Counted from the stretch's first letter, positions 1 through 10,405 are shown. The stretch: DNA of 64,000 bases from Kitasatospora sp. NBC_01287 (GCF_026340565.1 NZ_JAPEPB010000001.1:992001-1056000); one strand, 5' to 3'. The notes: a model not told the origin generated them from the sequence alone. Made by a program: numbers and translations.

Positions 1-950
<950 letters not shown>

Positions 951-1078
951 CGCAGCAGGCTCCTTGGAAGGGTGACGGCCCGCGGGCCCCGGGAGGTCGG
1001 CCCCGCGGGCCGCGAAGGTGGCGGATCCGCGGGCCGCGGGATGGGCGCCCACGGGCCGGGGTGTCGGCCGGGGGAAGG

Positions 1079-2110
1079 TCAGATCGTCGACCAGTCGAGA
1101 ATGATCTTGCCGCAGCGACCGCTCGCCGCCTCGTCGAAGGCGGCCTCGAAGTCCTGGGCGGCGTACCGGCCGGTGATCACCGGGGTCAGGTCGAGGCCGC
1201 CCTCCAGCAGCACCGACATCGCGTACCAGGTCTCGAACATCTCGCGGCCGTAGATGCCCTTGATGGTGATCATGGAGGTGACCACCTTCGCCCAGTCGAT
1301 CGAGAAGTCCTCGGCGGGCAGGCCGAGCATGGCGATCCTGCCGCCGTGCGTCATGTTGTCGATCATCGAGCGCAGCGCCTCGGGACGGCCGGACATCTCC
1401 AGGCCCACGTCGAAGCCCTCGCGCAGGCCGAGCTTCTGCTGGCCCTCCTCGATGGTGTGCTCCGAGACGTCCAGCGCCAGCGAGACGCCCACCTGGCGGG
1501 CCAGGTCCAGGCGGTAGGGGCTGACGTCGGTGATCATCACGTGCCGGGCGCCGGCGTGCTTGGCGACGGCCGCCGCCATGATGCCGATCGGGCCCGCGCC
1601 GGTGACCAGCACGTCCTCACCGACCAGCGGGAAGGAGAGCGCGGTGTGCACGGCGTTGCCGAACGGGTCGAAGATGGCGGCGACGTCCAGGTCGACCGGC
1701 ACCCGGTGCACCCAGACGTTGGAGGCGGGCAGCGCGACGTACTCGGCGAACGCGCCGTCCCGGTTGACGCCCAGGCCGATGGTGTTGCGGCACAGGTGGC
1801 GCCGCCCGGCCAGGCAGTTGCGGCACTTGCCGCAGACCAGGTGGCCCTCGCCGCTGACCAGGTCGCCCACGCTGACGTCGGCGACCGCCGGGCCGAGGGC
1901 GACGACCTCGCCGACGAACTCGTGGCCGATGGTCATCGGGGTGCGGATGGTCTGCTGCGCCCAGCCGTCCCACTTGCGGATGTGCAGGTCGGTGCCGCAG
2001 ATGCCGGTGCGCAGCACCTTGATCAGCACGTCGGTCGGGCCGATCTCGGGCTCCGGGACCTCGGTCAGCCAGAGTCCGGGCTCGGCCTGCTTCTTGACGA
2101 GTGCCTTCAC
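1079..2110 (-). CDS. tdh: L-threonine 3-dehydrogenase
   Basis: NAD-dependent zinc alcohol dehydrogenase that oxidises L-threonine to 2-amino-3-ketobutyrate, the substrate of the adjacent kbl product. GTG start at 2110 gives 343 residues beginning [10 protein letters not shown], matching the family length of about 341; upstream in-frame codons would add an unconserved tail. Visible motifs: catalytic-zinc cysteine in TGICGTDLH (about residue 37-45), GHEFVGEV (about 63-70), the structural-zinc cluster [15 protein letters not shown] (about 94-108), and a Rossmann glycine motif [13 protein letters not shown]. First gene of a two-gene operon with kbl. No threonine-responsive regulatory signal was recognised in the 270 bp upstream. 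Confidence 0.95.
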   Translation of the reverse strand: MKALVKKQAEPGLWLTEVPEPEIGPTDVLIKVLRTGICGTDLHIRKWDGWAQQTIRTPMTIGHEFVGEVVALGPAVADVSVGDLVSGEGHLVCGKCRNCLAGRRHLCRNTIGLGVNRDGAFAEYVALPASNVWVHRVPVDLDVAAIFDPFGNAVHTALSFPLVGEDVLVTGAGPIGIMAAAVAKHAGARHVMITDVSPYRLDLARQVGVSLALDVSEHTIEEGQQKLGLREGFDVGLEMSGRPEALRSMIDNMTHGGRIAMLGLPAEDFSIDWAKVVTSMITIKGIYGREMFETWYAMSVLLEGGLDLTPVITGRYAAQDFEAAFDEAASGRCGKIILDWSTI

Positions 2111-2380
2111 GGCCTGGGCTCCTGACGCGCGGGTGGGGGTGACGGGCGAGGGGAACGAAGTGGAGCCCGGCAACGGCGCCATTCCGCACCGGGCACGGAG
2201 CAATCTGCCTGGTGGAAGGGGGGACGGTCCATCGAGGAATTCTTAACGGGGGCGACAGCTGGGCTTCACGATCGTGCCCGAGCTGCGGCGGGGCGGCCCG
2301 GCACCATGCCGGTCCTCACCCGTTCGAGGGAGTACGAATCGCTGATCGCCATGGCCTGGTGCGGCACTAGGCTCCCCGGC

Positions 2381-3043
2381 ATGACGACCCTTCAGCAGAA
2401 CACCCTGGGCGACTTCCTGGACGACGCGGCCCGGGGAGTGTTCCCGCCCCCGGACGGCGGGGTGACGGTGGTGGCGCAGCCGGGCGGGCGCACGGCCGGG
2501 GTGCTCGCGTTCAGCGCGCACGCGGTGGTCTTCACCGACGAGGACCCGGCCTGGGTGCGGGCCGAGCTGGCCCGGATCACCAGCGATCCCCTGGCCGCCC
2601 CGCTCGGCCCCGCCTTCCTGACCGCCTTCGCCGCCCGCACCGGGCGGGTGATCGGCAACGTCGACCTGCTGACCGTGGCCGGCCGGCTGACCGGCGAACC
2701 GCCGCTGCCGCTGGTCGAGATCGAGGACCGCGAACACCCGCGGGTGGTGCGGGCCCTGGCCTTCCGCGACGGAGTGCGGGTCTGGACGGTGCCGGGCGGG
2801 GTGCTGGTGCTGGGGCGCGGGGTGGCCGGGCGCTGGGAGGCGGCCGTCGAGGTGGACCCCGGCGCGCAGGGCCGCGGGCTGGGGCGGGCACTGGGGATCA
2901 GCGCCCGCCACCTGCTCCCCGAGGGCGACGTGGTCTGGGCCCAGCAGGCGCCGGGCAACGCGACCAGCGTGCGGGCCTTCCAGGCGGCGGGCTACCGTCC
3001 GGTCGGCGCGGAGGTGCTGCTCAGCCTGGGACAGCGGCGCTGA
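2381..3043 (+). CDS. GNAT-family N-acetyltransferase
   Basis: Putative acetyl-CoA-dependent acyltransferase of unknown substrate, 220 residues from the ATG at 2381 (MTTLQQNTLG). Earlier in-frame ATGs at 2306 and 2351 exist but the extra residues look like translated promoter. The C-terminal third carries the GNAT pyrophosphate-binding loop VDPGAQGRGLGRALG (about residue 161-175) and the following helix; the N-terminal half is a divergent GNAT repeat. Its TGA stop abuts the stop of the convergent enoyl-CoA hydratase gene without a spacer base. The product is probably a general small-molecule acetyltransferase; the substrate cannot be read from the sequence. Confidence 0.85.
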   Translation: MTTLQQNTLGDFLDDAARGVFPPPDGGVTVVAQPGGRTAGVLAFSAHAVVFTDEDPAWVRAELARITSDPLAAPLGPAFLTAFAARTGRVIGNVDLLTVAGRLTGEPPLPLVEIEDREHPRVVRALAFRDGVRVWTVPGGVLVLGRGVAGRWEAAVEVDPGAQGRGLGRALGISARHLLPEGDVVWAQQAPGNATSVRAFQAAGYRPVGAEVLLSLGQRR

Positions 3044-3817
3044 TCAGTTGAACTTGGCCTTGCCCGGGCCCTCCTCGACGAAGCTGCGCATGCCGATCTC
3101 GCGGTCCTCGGTGGCGAAGAGGCCGGCGAAGAGCGAGCGCTCCAGGGCCAGGCCGCTGTCGATGTCGCCCTCCAGCCCGCGGTCCACCGCCTCCTTGGCC
3201 GCGCGCAGCGCCCAGGCCGGGCCGGCCGCGAGCTTGCCGGCCCAGGCCAGGGCCGCCTGGTAGACCTCCTCGGCCGGCACCACCTGGTCGGCCAGGCCGA
3301 TCCGCAGCGCCTCCTCGGCGCGCACCTGGCGGCCGGTGAAGATCAGCTCCTTGGCCTTGGCCGGGCCCACCAGCCGGGCCAGCCGCTGGGTGCCGCCGGC
3401 GCCGGGGATCAGGCCGAGCAGGATCTCCGGCTGCCCGAGCTTGGCGTTCTCGGCCACGATCCGGATGTCGGCGCAGAGCGCCAGCTCACAGCCGCCGCCG
3501 AGCGCGTAGCCGGTCACGGCGGCCACCACCGGCTTGGGGATCCGCGCGACCGCGGTGAACGCCTCCTGCAGCGCGCCGCCGCGGGCCACCATGTCGGTGT
3601 AGGTCATGCGCTGCATCTCCTTGATGTCGGCGCCGGCCGCGAAGACCTTCTCGCCACCCCAGATCACCACCGCGCGCACGTCGGCGCGGTCGGTGGCCTC
3701 CTGGGCGACCTCGCGCAGCTGGTCCTGCATGGCGATGTCCAGCGCGTTCATCGGCGGGCGGGCCAGCCGGATGGTGCCGACGGCGTCCGCGACGTCCAGG
3801 GTGACGAACCGGGTCAT
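3044..3817 (-). CDS. Enoyl-CoA hydratase/isomerase (crotonase family)
   Basis: 257-residue crotonase-fold enzyme that probably hydrates 2-enoyl-CoA in fatty-acid or aromatic-acid beta-oxidation. The oxyanion-hole motifs are present: AGADIKEM near residue 61-68 and ALGGGCELALCADIRI near 105-120; the loop with the catalytic glutamates follows, QPEILLGLIPGAGGTQRL near 128-145. A C-terminal helix (KAKFN end) resembles PaaF/FadB-type hydratases. ATG start at 3817, preceded by an AGGACCTCC-type ribosome-binding site. It is divergent from the MFS gene, and a GTTAAC operator-like pair sits 25-46 bp upstream of its start. The acyl-chain specificity is unknown. Confidence 0.9.
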   Translation of the reverse strand: MTRFVTLDVADAVGTIRLARPPMNALDIAMQDQLREVAQEATDRADVRAVVIWGGEKVFAAGADIKEMQRMTYTDMVARGGALQEAFTAVARIPKPVVAAVTGYALGGGCELALCADIRIVAENAKLGQPEILLGLIPGAGGTQRLARLVGPAKAKELIFTGRQVRAEEALRIGLADQVVPAEEVYQAALAWAGKLAAGPAWALRAAKEAVDRGLEGDIDSGLALERSLFAGLFATEDREIGMRSFVEEGPGKAKFN

Positions 3818-3841
3818 GGGAGGTCCTCCAGGTCTGAGGGT

Positions 3842-3863
3842 GTTAACTCCAGAAGTGGTTAAC
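3842..3863. promoter_or_regulatory. Paired GTTAAC palindrome, possible operator
   Basis: Two GTTAAC hexamers (3842-3847 and 3858-3863) lie 16 bp apart in the divergent promoter region between the crotonase and the MFS genes. The hexamer is itself palindromic and the outer pair is symmetric. The position fits a repressor site serving the crotonase promoter, but no cognate regulator was identified. Confidence 0.35.
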
Positions 3864-3874
3864 GACCGTAAACC

Positions 3875-3905
3875 CTGACAGTAGCGGGCCCTGGGCTGCT
3901 AGCGT
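3875..3905 (+). promoter_or_regulatory. Putative sigma-70-type promoter for leader peptide and MFS gene
   Basis: CTGACA at 3875-3880 and TAGCGT at 3900-3905, spaced 19 bp, resemble the -35 and -10 boxes of a principal-sigma promoter in actinomycetes. Transcription would start about 7 bp later, at or next to the GTG of the leader ORF, implying a leaderless transcript. Confidence 0.4.
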
Positions 3906-3912
3906 GAGGGAC

Positions 3913-3936
3913 GTGTTCCTCCTCCTCATGGCATAG
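3913..3936 (+). CDS. Seven-codon leader peptide VFLLLMA upstream of MFS gene
   Basis: GTG TTC, three CTC leucine codons, ATG, GCA and a TAG stop form a minimal ORF starting a few bases after a plausible promoter. It is followed at 3950-3974 by a GC-rich hairpin (CGCACCGG paired with CCGGTGCG) before the MFS start at 4021. This is the layout of ribosome-mediated attenuation leaders seen before resistance and efflux genes. Role is inferred from layout only. Confidence 0.4.
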   Translation: MFLLLMA

Positions 3937-4020
3937 ACCTCGCCCACGCCCGCACCGGTGAAGCTCCCCCGGTGCGGTGCCTCGGCGTCCCTGTCCCACG
4001 GCACTTCCTGAGGAACCCCC

Positions 4021-5241
4021 ATGTCTTCGTCCTCCTACCGGGCGCTGCTGCGCGTGCCCGGTGTCACCCCCGTCTTCGCCGTCGCCCTGGTCGGGCGGCT
4101 CTCCTACGGCACCGTCTCGCTCGCCCTGGTGCTGACGGTGCAGCACCGCACCGGCTCCTACTCGGCCGTGGGCGCGGCGCTCGCCCTCTTCGGGCTGACC
4201 TGCGCCGCGCTGGCCCCGGTGCGGGCCGGGCTGATCGACCGTCACAGCGCCCGGCGGGTGCTGCCGGTGCTCGGCCTGCTCTACGGTGCCACCCTGCTCG
4301 CGCTCGCGGTGGTCCGCGACCGGCCCGCGCTGCTCGCACTGGCGGCCGTGGCAGGTGTCTTCGCTCCCCCGCTCGGGCCGGTGCTGCGCGCCCGGTGGAG
4401 CGAACTGCTCGGCGTCCACGGCATGCTGGAGCGCGCCTTCAGCCTGGACGCGGTGACCGAGGAACTGCTGTACGTCGGTGGGCCGCTGCTGGTCGGGCTG
4501 CTCGGCGGCCCCACCGGACTGCTGCTCAGCGCGGCGCTGGTGGTGACCGGGGCGCTGGGCCTGGCCGCGCTCATCCCGGCCCCCGCCCCCGCCACCTCCT
4601 CGGAGGGCGCCCGGCGGGCGCCCGGGCTCGGGCTGGTCCCCGGGATCGGGCGGCCGGTCGCCGTCGCGGCGGCGCTGGGTGCCGCGCTGGGCGGGCTCAG
4701 CCTGCTTCTGGTGGTCGCGGCCGGTGCCCGCGGCCAGTCCGGCGCGCTCGCCTGGCTGGAGGCCGCGCTGGCCGCGGGCAGCGCGGTCGGCGGCCTGGCG
4801 CACGGCGCCGTCCACTGGCGCCGCCCGGTGGCGGCCCGGCTGACGCTGACGGCGGCCGGCCTCGCCGGGTTGCTCGCGGTCGCGGGCTGCGCGCTCTGGG
4901 CGGGCGGGCTCGTCGCCCTGGCCGTCGGGATCGCCTTGACCGGCCTGTTCGTCAGCCCGACCCTGGCCACCGCCTACGTGCTGGCCGACCAGCGGACGGC
5001 GCCGGAGCACCGCACCAAGGCGGGCAGTTGGGTGAACACCGCGTTCAACGCCGGCTCCGCCCTCGGCCTGGCCGCCACCGGCCCGCTGGCCGGACACCTG
5101 CCGGCCACCGCCTGCTTCGGCCTCGTGGCCGCGCCGCTGCTCCTGGTCGCGCTGACACCCCGCACGCGGGGCCGGGCGCGGGGCGCCGCGCCGCGCCCGG
5201 AGCCGGTGGGCACCCCGGAGCCGGCGCGGGTCGGAGCCTGA
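4021..5241 (+). CDS. Major facilitator superfamily transporter, likely drug exporter
   Basis: 406-residue polytopic membrane protein with about 12 hydrophobic segments, opening MSSSSYRALLRVPGV and continuing with the typical MFS loop GLIDRHSARRVLPVLG between helices 2 and 3 (about residue 70-85). A second conserved loop near residue 320-340 (DQRTAPEHRTKAGSWVNTA) is typical of exporters of the AraJ/CynX-like type in Streptomyces. The C-terminus is an arginine/proline-rich cytoplasmic tail. The start is the ATG at 4021 after AGGAACCCCC. A seven-codon leader peptide and hairpin upstream suggest regulated, possibly antibiotic-responsive, expression. The substrate is unknown. Confidence 0.85.
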   Translation: MSSSSYRALLRVPGVTPVFAVALVGRLSYGTVSLALVLTVQHRTGSYSAVGAALALFGLTCAALAPVRAGLIDRHSARRVLPVLGLLYGATLLALAVVRDRPALLALAAVAGVFAPPLGPVLRARWSELLGVHGMLERAFSLDAVTEELLYVGGPLLVGLLGGPTGLLLSAALVVTGALGLAALIPAPAPATSSEGARRAPGLGLVPGIGRPVAVAAALGAALGGLSLLLVVAAGARGQSGALAWLEAALAAGSAVGGLAHGAVHWRRPVAARLTLTAAGLAGLLAVAGCALWAGGLVALAVGIALTGLFVSPTLATAYVLADQRTAPEHRTKAGSWVNTAFNAGSALGLAATGPLAGHLPATACFGLVAAPLLLVALTPRTRGRARGAAPRPEPVGTPEPARVGA

Positions 5242-5256
5242 TCGCCGGCCGGGGCC

Positions 5257-5285
5257 GGGCCGGCCGGGGCTGGGCCGGCCGGGGC
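5257..5285. repeat. 14-bp direct repeat between convergent MFS and bioF genes
   Basis: GGGCCGGCCGGGGC occurs at 5257-5270 and again at 5272-5285. The self-complementary GGCCGGCC cores could form hairpins and serve as a terminator between the convergent genes. Confidence 0.5.
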
Positions 5286-5347
5286 GAGGCAGGCCGATCA
5301 GCGCCGGGCGTCGCGGCCAGGGCCGGCGCCGGTCACGGCGGGACCGG

Positions 5348-6529
5348 TCAGTGCGCGGCGGCCGTCGCGGCCAGGGTCCGCACCGCCAGATCGATCTGAT
5401 CGGAGGTCAGATCGGCCCGCGCCGTCAGTCGCAGGCGCGAGTAGCCGTCCGGGACTGAGGGCGGGCGGAAGCAGCCCACCGCGAGGCCCGCGGTGCGGCA
5501 GTCGGCGGCCCAGGCCAGGGCCTGCTCGGGGCCCGGGGCGCGGACCGAGACGACGGCCGCGTCCGGGACGCTGGCGAGCAGGCCGGCGGCGGTGAGGCGG
5601 GCGGACAGGGTGCGGGCGACCTCGCGGGCGCGAGCCGCGCGCTCGGGCTCGGCCCGCAGCAGGCGCAGCGCGCCGAGCGCCGCGCCCGCGGCGGCCGGGG
5701 CGAGCCCGGTGTCGAAGATGAAGGTGCGGGCGGTCTCGACCAGGTGCCTGATCACCCGCTGGGGCCCGAGCACCACGCCGCCCTGCGAGCCGAGCGACTT
5801 GGAGAGCGTCGCGGTGGCCACCAGGTCCGGCTCCCCCGCGAGCCCGGCGGCGGTCAGCGCGCCGCGCCCGCCCGCGCCGAGCACGCCGAGCCCGTGCGCG
5901 TCGTCCACCAGCAGCGCCGCGCCGTGCGCGCGGGCGGCGGCGGCCAGCGCGGGCAGCGGGGCGGCGTTGCCGTCCACCGAGAAGACGGTGTCGCTGACCA
6001 CCAGCGCGCGCGGCTGCGCGCGGCCTTCGAGCACGGCGGCCACGGCGGCCGGGTCGGCGTGCGGAGCGCGGTGGACGGCCGCCCGGGAGAGGCGGCAGCC
6101 GTCGATCAGCGAGGCGTGGTTGTAGGCGTCGGAGACGATCAGCGTGTCGGGGTCGGTGAGGGCGGTGAGCGCGGCCAGGTTGGCGGCGTAGCCGGAGGAG
6201 AAGACCAGCGCGGCCTCAACGCCGTAGAAGTCGGCCAGTTCGACTTCCAGCTCGGTGTGCAGCTCGGTGGTGCCGGTGACCAGCCGCGACCCGGTGGACC
6301 CGCCGCCCCAGCGCAGCGCGGCCTCGGCGGCGGCCCGGGTGACCTCGGGGTGGTGGGTCAGGCCGAGGTAGTCGTTGCTCGCCAGGTCGAGCACCGGGTC
6401 CTCGGCGGGGCGGCTGCGCAGCGTGCGGGTGAGCCCGGCCCGGGCGCGCAGCTCGGCGGCCTCGTCGAGCCAGTCGAAGACGGCGGCGGGCGCGGCCGGG
6501 CGGGCGGACGCGACGGGTTGCAGGATCAT
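5348..6529 (-). CDS. bioF: 8-amino-7-oxononanoate synthase
   Basis: PLP enzyme condensing pimeloyl-ACP with alanine to give 8-amino-7-oxononanoate, the first ring-assembly step of biotin synthesis. 393 residues from the ATG at 6529 (MILQPVASAR); a longer in-frame start at 6652 would overlap the divergent helicase gene. Motifs: LDLASNDYLGLTHHPEV (about residue 49-65), WGGGSTGSRLVTGTT (about 76-90), VDDAHGLGVLG, and the PLP lysine in ATLSKSLGSQGG. It is separated from bioB-bioA-bioD by the helicase and a membrane-protein gene, and is read divergently from the helicase with a 97-bp gap. Confidence 0.93.
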   Translation of the reverse strand: MILQPVASARPAAPAAVFDWLDEAAELRARAGLTRTLRSRPAEDPVLDLASNDYLGLTHHPEVTRAAAEAALRWGGGSTGSRLVTGTTELHTELEVELADFYGVEAALVFSSGYAANLAALTALTDPDTLIVSDAYNHASLIDGCRLSRAAVHRAPHADPAAVAAVLEGRAQPRALVVSDTVFSVDGNAAPLPALAAAARAHGAALLVDDAHGLGVLGAGGRGALTAAGLAGEPDLVATATLSKSLGSQGGVVLGPQRVIRHLVETARTFIFDTGLAPAAAGAALGALRLLRAEPERAARAREVARTLSARLTAAGLLASVPDAAVVSVRAPGPEQALAWAADCRTAGLAVGCFRPPSVPDGYSRLRLTARADLTSDQIDLAVRTLAATAAAH

Positions 6530-6626
6530 GACCGGCAGCCTGGCACGGCCCGCTCGAAGCGGGCAATGTGCCCCTGCGCACAGCCGGTCTTTGCCCAGGC
6601 CCAGGGGCAGCAGGCAAGATAGGCCG

Positions 6627-9140
6627 GTGACCCTCCTTGACCTGATGCCCAAGCCCGCTGACGCCGACGCGCTCTACACCACCTTCGCCGCGTGGGCCGA
6701 GGAGCGGGGCATCACGCTCTACCCCGCCCAGGAGGACGCGCTGATCGAGCTGTTCACCGGCGCCAACGTGATCCTGGCGACCCCCACGGGGTCGGGCAAG
6801 TCCCTGGTGGCGGCGGGCGCGCACTTCGCGGCGCTGGCGGAGGGCAAGCGGACCTTCTACACCGCCCCGATCAAGGCGCTGGTCTCGGAGAAGTTCTTCG
6901 ACCTCTGCAAGATCTTCGGCACCGAGCAGGTCGGCATGATGACCGGCGACGCGAGCGTGAACCCGACCGCGCCGATCATCTGCTGCACCGCCGAGGTGCT
7001 CGCGAACATCGCGCTGCGCGACGGTGAGCGGGCCGACATCGGCCAGGTGGTGATGGACGAGTTCCACTTCTACGCCGAGCCCGACCGCGGCTGGGCGTGG
7101 CAGATCCCGATCCTGGAGCTGCCGCAGGCGCAGTTCCTGCTGATGTCGGCCACCCTGGGCGATGTGCGCCGCTTCGAGGAGGACCTGACCCGGCGCAACG
7201 GCAAGCCGACCACCGTGGTCCGCTCGGCCACCCGCCCGGTGCCGCTCTTCTACGAGTACAAGCGCACCACCCTGCACGACACCCTGGAGGAGCTGCTGAC
7301 GACCGGTCAGGCCCCGGTCTACGTCGTGCACTTCACCCAGAAGGAGGCGGTGGAGCGGGCCCAGTCGCTGATGAGCATCAACATGTGCTCGAAGGCGGAG
7401 AAGGACGCCATCGCCGCGCTGATCGGCAACTTCCGCTTCACCACCAAGTTCGGCCGCAACCTCTCCCGCTTCGTGCGGCACGGCATCGGCGTGCATCACG
7501 CCGGCATGCTGCCCAAGTACCGCCGCCTGGTCGAGCGCCTGGCCCAGGCCGGTCTGCTGAAGGTGATCTGCGGCACCGACACGCTGGGCGTCGGCGTCAA
7601 CGTGCCGATCCGCACCGTGCTGTTCACCGCGCTCTCCAAGTACGACGGGGTCAAGGTCCGGGTGCTACGGGCCCGCGAGTTCCACCAGATCGCCGGGCGG
7701 GCCGGACGGGCCGGCTTCGACACCGTCGGCCAGGTGATCGCCCAGGCGCCCGAGCACGTGGTGGAGAACGACAAGGCGGTCGCCAAGGCCGGCGACGACC
7801 CGAAGAAGAAGCGCAAGGTGGTGCGCAAGAAGGCGCCGGAAGGTTTCGTCGGCTGGAGCGAGGAGACCTTCGAGCGGCTGATCGGGGCCGAGCCCGAGCC
7901 GCTGGTCTCCCGGTTCCGGGTCAGCCACGCGATGCTGCTCGCGGTGATCGGCCGTCCCGGCAACGCCTTCGAGGCGATGCGCAAGCTGCTCACCGACAAC
8001 CACGAGGACCGCGGCGCCCAGCGCCGGCACATCCGCTCGACGATCGCCATCTACCGCTCGCTGCTGGCCGGCGGCGTGGTGGAGCGGCTGGCGGAGCCGG
8101 ACGCCGAGGGCCGGATCGTGCGCCTGACCGTGGACCTGCAGGAGAACTTCGCGCTCAACCAGCCGCTCTCCACCTTCGCGCTGGCCGCCTTCGAGCTGCT
8201 CGACCCGCAGTCGCCGAGCTACGCGCTGGACGTGGTCTCGGTGGTCGAGGCGACCCTCGACGACCCGCGCCAGATCCTGGCCGCACAGCAGAACAAGGCG
8301 CGCGGCGAGGCGATCGGCGAGATGAAGCGCGACGGGATCGAGTACGAGGAGCGGATGGAGCGGCTCCAGGAGGTCACCTGGCCCAAGCCGCTGGAGGAGC
8401 TGCTCGACCACGCCTACGAGGTCTACCGCCGCGCGCACCCGTGGATCGGCGACTACGCGCTGGCACCCAAGTCGGTGGTCCGCGACCTGTTCGAGCGTGC
8501 GATGACCTTCGTGGACTACGTCGGCCACTACGACCTGGCGCGCACCGAGGGCATCGTGCTGCGCTACCTGGCCGGCGCCTACAAGGCGCTGGAGCAGACC
8601 GTCCCCGAGGACAGCAAGACCGAGGCGCTCAAGGACGTGATCGCCTGGCTGGGCGAGCTGGTCCGCCAGGTCGACTCCAGCCTGCTCGACGAGTGGGAGC
8701 AGCTCGCCAACCCGAGCGAGGACGCCGAGGAGCAGCGCGAGCTGGAGAGCAAGCCGCTGCCGGTGACGGCCAACGAGCGGGCCTTCCGGGTCCTGGTGCG
8801 CAACGAGATGTTCCGCCGGGTCGAGCTCTCCGCACTCGAACACTACGGCGCGCTGGGCGAGTTGGACGGCGAGTACGGCTGGGACGCCGAGCGCTGGGCG
8901 CAGGCGATGGACGCCTACTACGAGGAGCACGACGACCTGGGCACCGGCCCGGACGCGCGCGGCCCCAAGATGCTGCTGATCGAGGAGGACGAGGTCGACG
9001 GGATCTGGCGGGTGCGGCAGATCTTCGACGACCCGGCCGGCGACCACGATTGGGGCATCAGCGCGGAGGTCGACCTGCACGGCTCGGACGCCGAGGGGCG
9101 CGCGGTGCTGCGGGTCACCGGCGTGAACCGGCTGGGCTGA
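6627..9140 (+). CDS. Ski2-like DEAD/DEAH-box RNA helicase with DUF3516-type C-terminus
   Basis: ATP-dependent helicase of 837 residues from the GTG at 6627 (VTLLDLMPKP); ATG at 6645 is an alternative. Superfamily 2 motifs are in order: Q-like LYPAQEDAL, Walker A ATPTGSGKS near residue 51-59, APIKALVSEKF (Ia), DEFHFY in place of DEAH (II), MSATLGDV (III), then helicase C with GVHHAGMLPKYRR (IV) and QIAGRAGRAGFDTVG (VI). A lysine-rich insert KKKRKVVRKK follows near residue 392-401. The long alpha-helical C-terminus matches the DUF3516 helicases of actinobacteria, thought to act in RNA metabolism. Ends 85 bp from a convergent gene with a hairpin between. Confidence 0.92.
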   Translation: MTLLDLMPKPADADALYTTFAAWAEERGITLYPAQEDALIELFTGANVILATPTGSGKSLVAAGAHFAALAEGKRTFYTAPIKALVSEKFFDLCKIFGTEQVGMMTGDASVNPTAPIICCTAEVLANIALRDGERADIGQVVMDEFHFYAEPDRGWAWQIPILELPQAQFLLMSATLGDVRRFEEDLTRRNGKPTTVVRSATRPVPLFYEYKRTTLHDTLEELLTTGQAPVYVVHFTQKEAVERAQSLMSINMCSKAEKDAIAALIGNFRFTTKFGRNLSRFVRHGIGVHHAGMLPKYRRLVERLAQAGLLKVICGTDTLGVGVNVPIRTVLFTALSKYDGVKVRVLRAREFHQIAGRAGRAGFDTVGQVIAQAPEHVVENDKAVAKAGDDPKKKRKVVRKKAPEGFVGWSEETFERLIGAEPEPLVSRFRVSHAMLLAVIGRPGNAFEAMRKLLTDNHEDRGAQRRHIRSTIAIYRSLLAGGVVERLAEPDAEGRIVRLTVDLQENFALNQPLSTFALAAFELLDPQSPSYALDVVSVVEATLDDPRQILAAQQNKARGEAIGEMKRDGIEYEERMERLQEVTWPKPLEELLDHAYEVYRRAHPWIGDYALAPKSVVRDLFERAMTFVDYVGHYDLARTEGIVLRYLAGAYKALEQTVPEDSKTEALKDVIAWLGELVRQVDSSLLDEWEQLANPSEDAEEQRELESKPLPVTANERAFRVLVRNEMFRRVELSALEHYGALGELDGEYGWDAERWAQAMDAYYEEHDDLGTGPDARGPKMLLIEEDEVDGIWRVRQIFDDPAGDHDWGISAEVDLHGSDAEGRAVLRVTGVNRLG

Positions 9141-9175
9141 CGGGCCACCGGCTGACGGGCCGTCAGTTCCGGTGC

Positions 9176-9198
9176 GGGGGGCGATGATCTCGCCCCCC
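9176..9198. terminator. Bidirectional hairpin terminator
   Basis: Perfect 9-bp stem GGGGGGCGA / TCGCCCCCC with a 5-base loop, located between the convergent helicase gene and the membrane-anchored protein gene. Confidence 0.75.
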
Positions 9199-9225
9199 AC
9201 GGGACCTCCCCGCGCCTGTCTCGTC

Positions 9226-10122
9226 TCAGGACCAGGCGAAGGCGATCCCGACCGTGTAGGAGGCGGCCCGGGTGGCCGCGTCCAGATCCTGCTGGTCCTG
9301 CGGGGTGAGTGGAGCGTGCCCGTCGATGAAGCGGGAGCTGGTCACCGTGACGTAGTGCTGGACCGCCTCGACCCGCGGCACCTGGTCGGTCTTCGCGCCG
9401 GCCGCGGCACCTGACCCGGCGCCGGCACCCGGGCTGCCGCCGGGCGCGGCGGGCAGGGCGGGCGCGCCGGGCACGGCGGGCGACGGCGCGGGCCCGGCGG
9501 ATGGAGCCGCGGAAGGGCCGGCGGAGGCGGCGGCATCGGCATCGGCATCGGCATCGGCGAAGCTGCCGTCCGGCTGCACGAACCTGACCAGGCCGACCTG
9601 GCCCCGCATCAGTCCGGCCACCGTGGCGCTCGTCCCGTCGGTACTGAACCGCAGCACCGACACGCTGGTCTCCACCCGGCCGTCCTGGCGGCTGAAGTCG
9701 ACCGCCAGATAGCCCTGGCAGGCCACCGGGTGCAGCAGGCTCTGCCCGGCGTCCCCCAGTGTCTCGGCGCAGTCGTTGCCCTGCCGGGCGCCGGTGAGCC
9801 TGCCCTTGTAGCCGCCCAGGTCGATCAGCCGGGTCGGCGGGAAGAGCCGCTTCACGTCGAAGGTGTTGGGGTTCGCCGAGGAACTGGGCGCCGGGCTGCC
9901 GACCACGGACGGGTACTCGGTGTCCTTGCTCGACGGGCCGAGGCCGGGCAGCCAGTCACCGGGGTGCGGACGGGAGACCACCCAGCCGCCGGCCCCGAGC
10001 ACCACCACCGCCACGGAACCGATCAGCACCCGCCGGGCACCGCCCCGCGAAACCGTGTCGGCGCGTCCTGGGGTCTTCTCGGCGCCGGCGGGTATCGAGT
10101 GGGGGTCCCCCTGGGTGGTCAT
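9226..10122 (-). CDS. Single-pass membrane-anchored protein of unknown function
   Basis: 298 residues. A 30-residue basic cytoplasmic N-terminus is followed by one membrane segment ([18 protein letters not shown], about residue 33-50) and an extracytoplasmic domain. That domain has two conserved-looking parts: residues 85-185 ([16 protein letters not shown] ... [11 protein letters not shown], with two cysteines that may pair) and a C-terminal part ([21 protein letters not shown] ... [10 protein letters not shown]). Between them lies a low-complexity Ala/Gly/Pro/Ser linker that begins with (AD)4, encoded by a 6-bp tandem repeat around 9533-9556. Similar proteins are common in Streptomyces without known function. 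It lies head-to-head with bioB, 283 bp apart. Confidence 0.75.
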   Translation of the reverse strand: MTTQGDPHSIPAGAEKTPGRADTVSRGGARRVLIGSVAVVVLGAGGWVVSRPHPGDWLPGLGPSSKDTEYPSVVGSPAPSSSANPNTFDVKRLFPPTRLIDLGGYKGRLTGARQGNDCAETLGDAGQSLLHPVACQGYLAVDFSRQDGRVETSVSVLRFSTDGTSATVAGLMRGQVGLVRFVQPDGSFADADADADAAASAGPSAAPSAGPAPSPAVPGAPALPAAPGGSPGAGAGSGAAAGAKTDQVPRVEAVQHYVTVTSSRFIDGHAPLTPQDQQDLDAATRAASYTVGIAFAWS

Positions 10123-10405
10123 GTCCCCGATCCTATGCGGCGACCCGATGCCGCAGGTCGGCGGGGAGCGGCGGACGGTCTGTCAGAGGGCGGCCGGGGC
10201 GGGCCGGATGCCACCCGGACGGTCGTCGGCGAACGACCCGGGCCGGGGCGGGCCGGAGGCGCCGCGCCCCGGCGCTCGGCCGCCGAGGCGATCGCGCGCG
10301 AACGGTCCCTCTGACCTGCACTGTGACAACTCGCACACCCGCGCGGAGATCTTCTGGTCGATTCGGTATGGCGCCGCTCAAGGTCGTCCGGGCAGGATCG
10401 GATCC

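Noticed and set aside
10123..10405. Biotin-repressor (BirA or BioQ type) operator before bioB
   Set aside because: No convincing palindrome of a known biotin regulator was seen; only a promoter-like TGTGACAAC near 10320.
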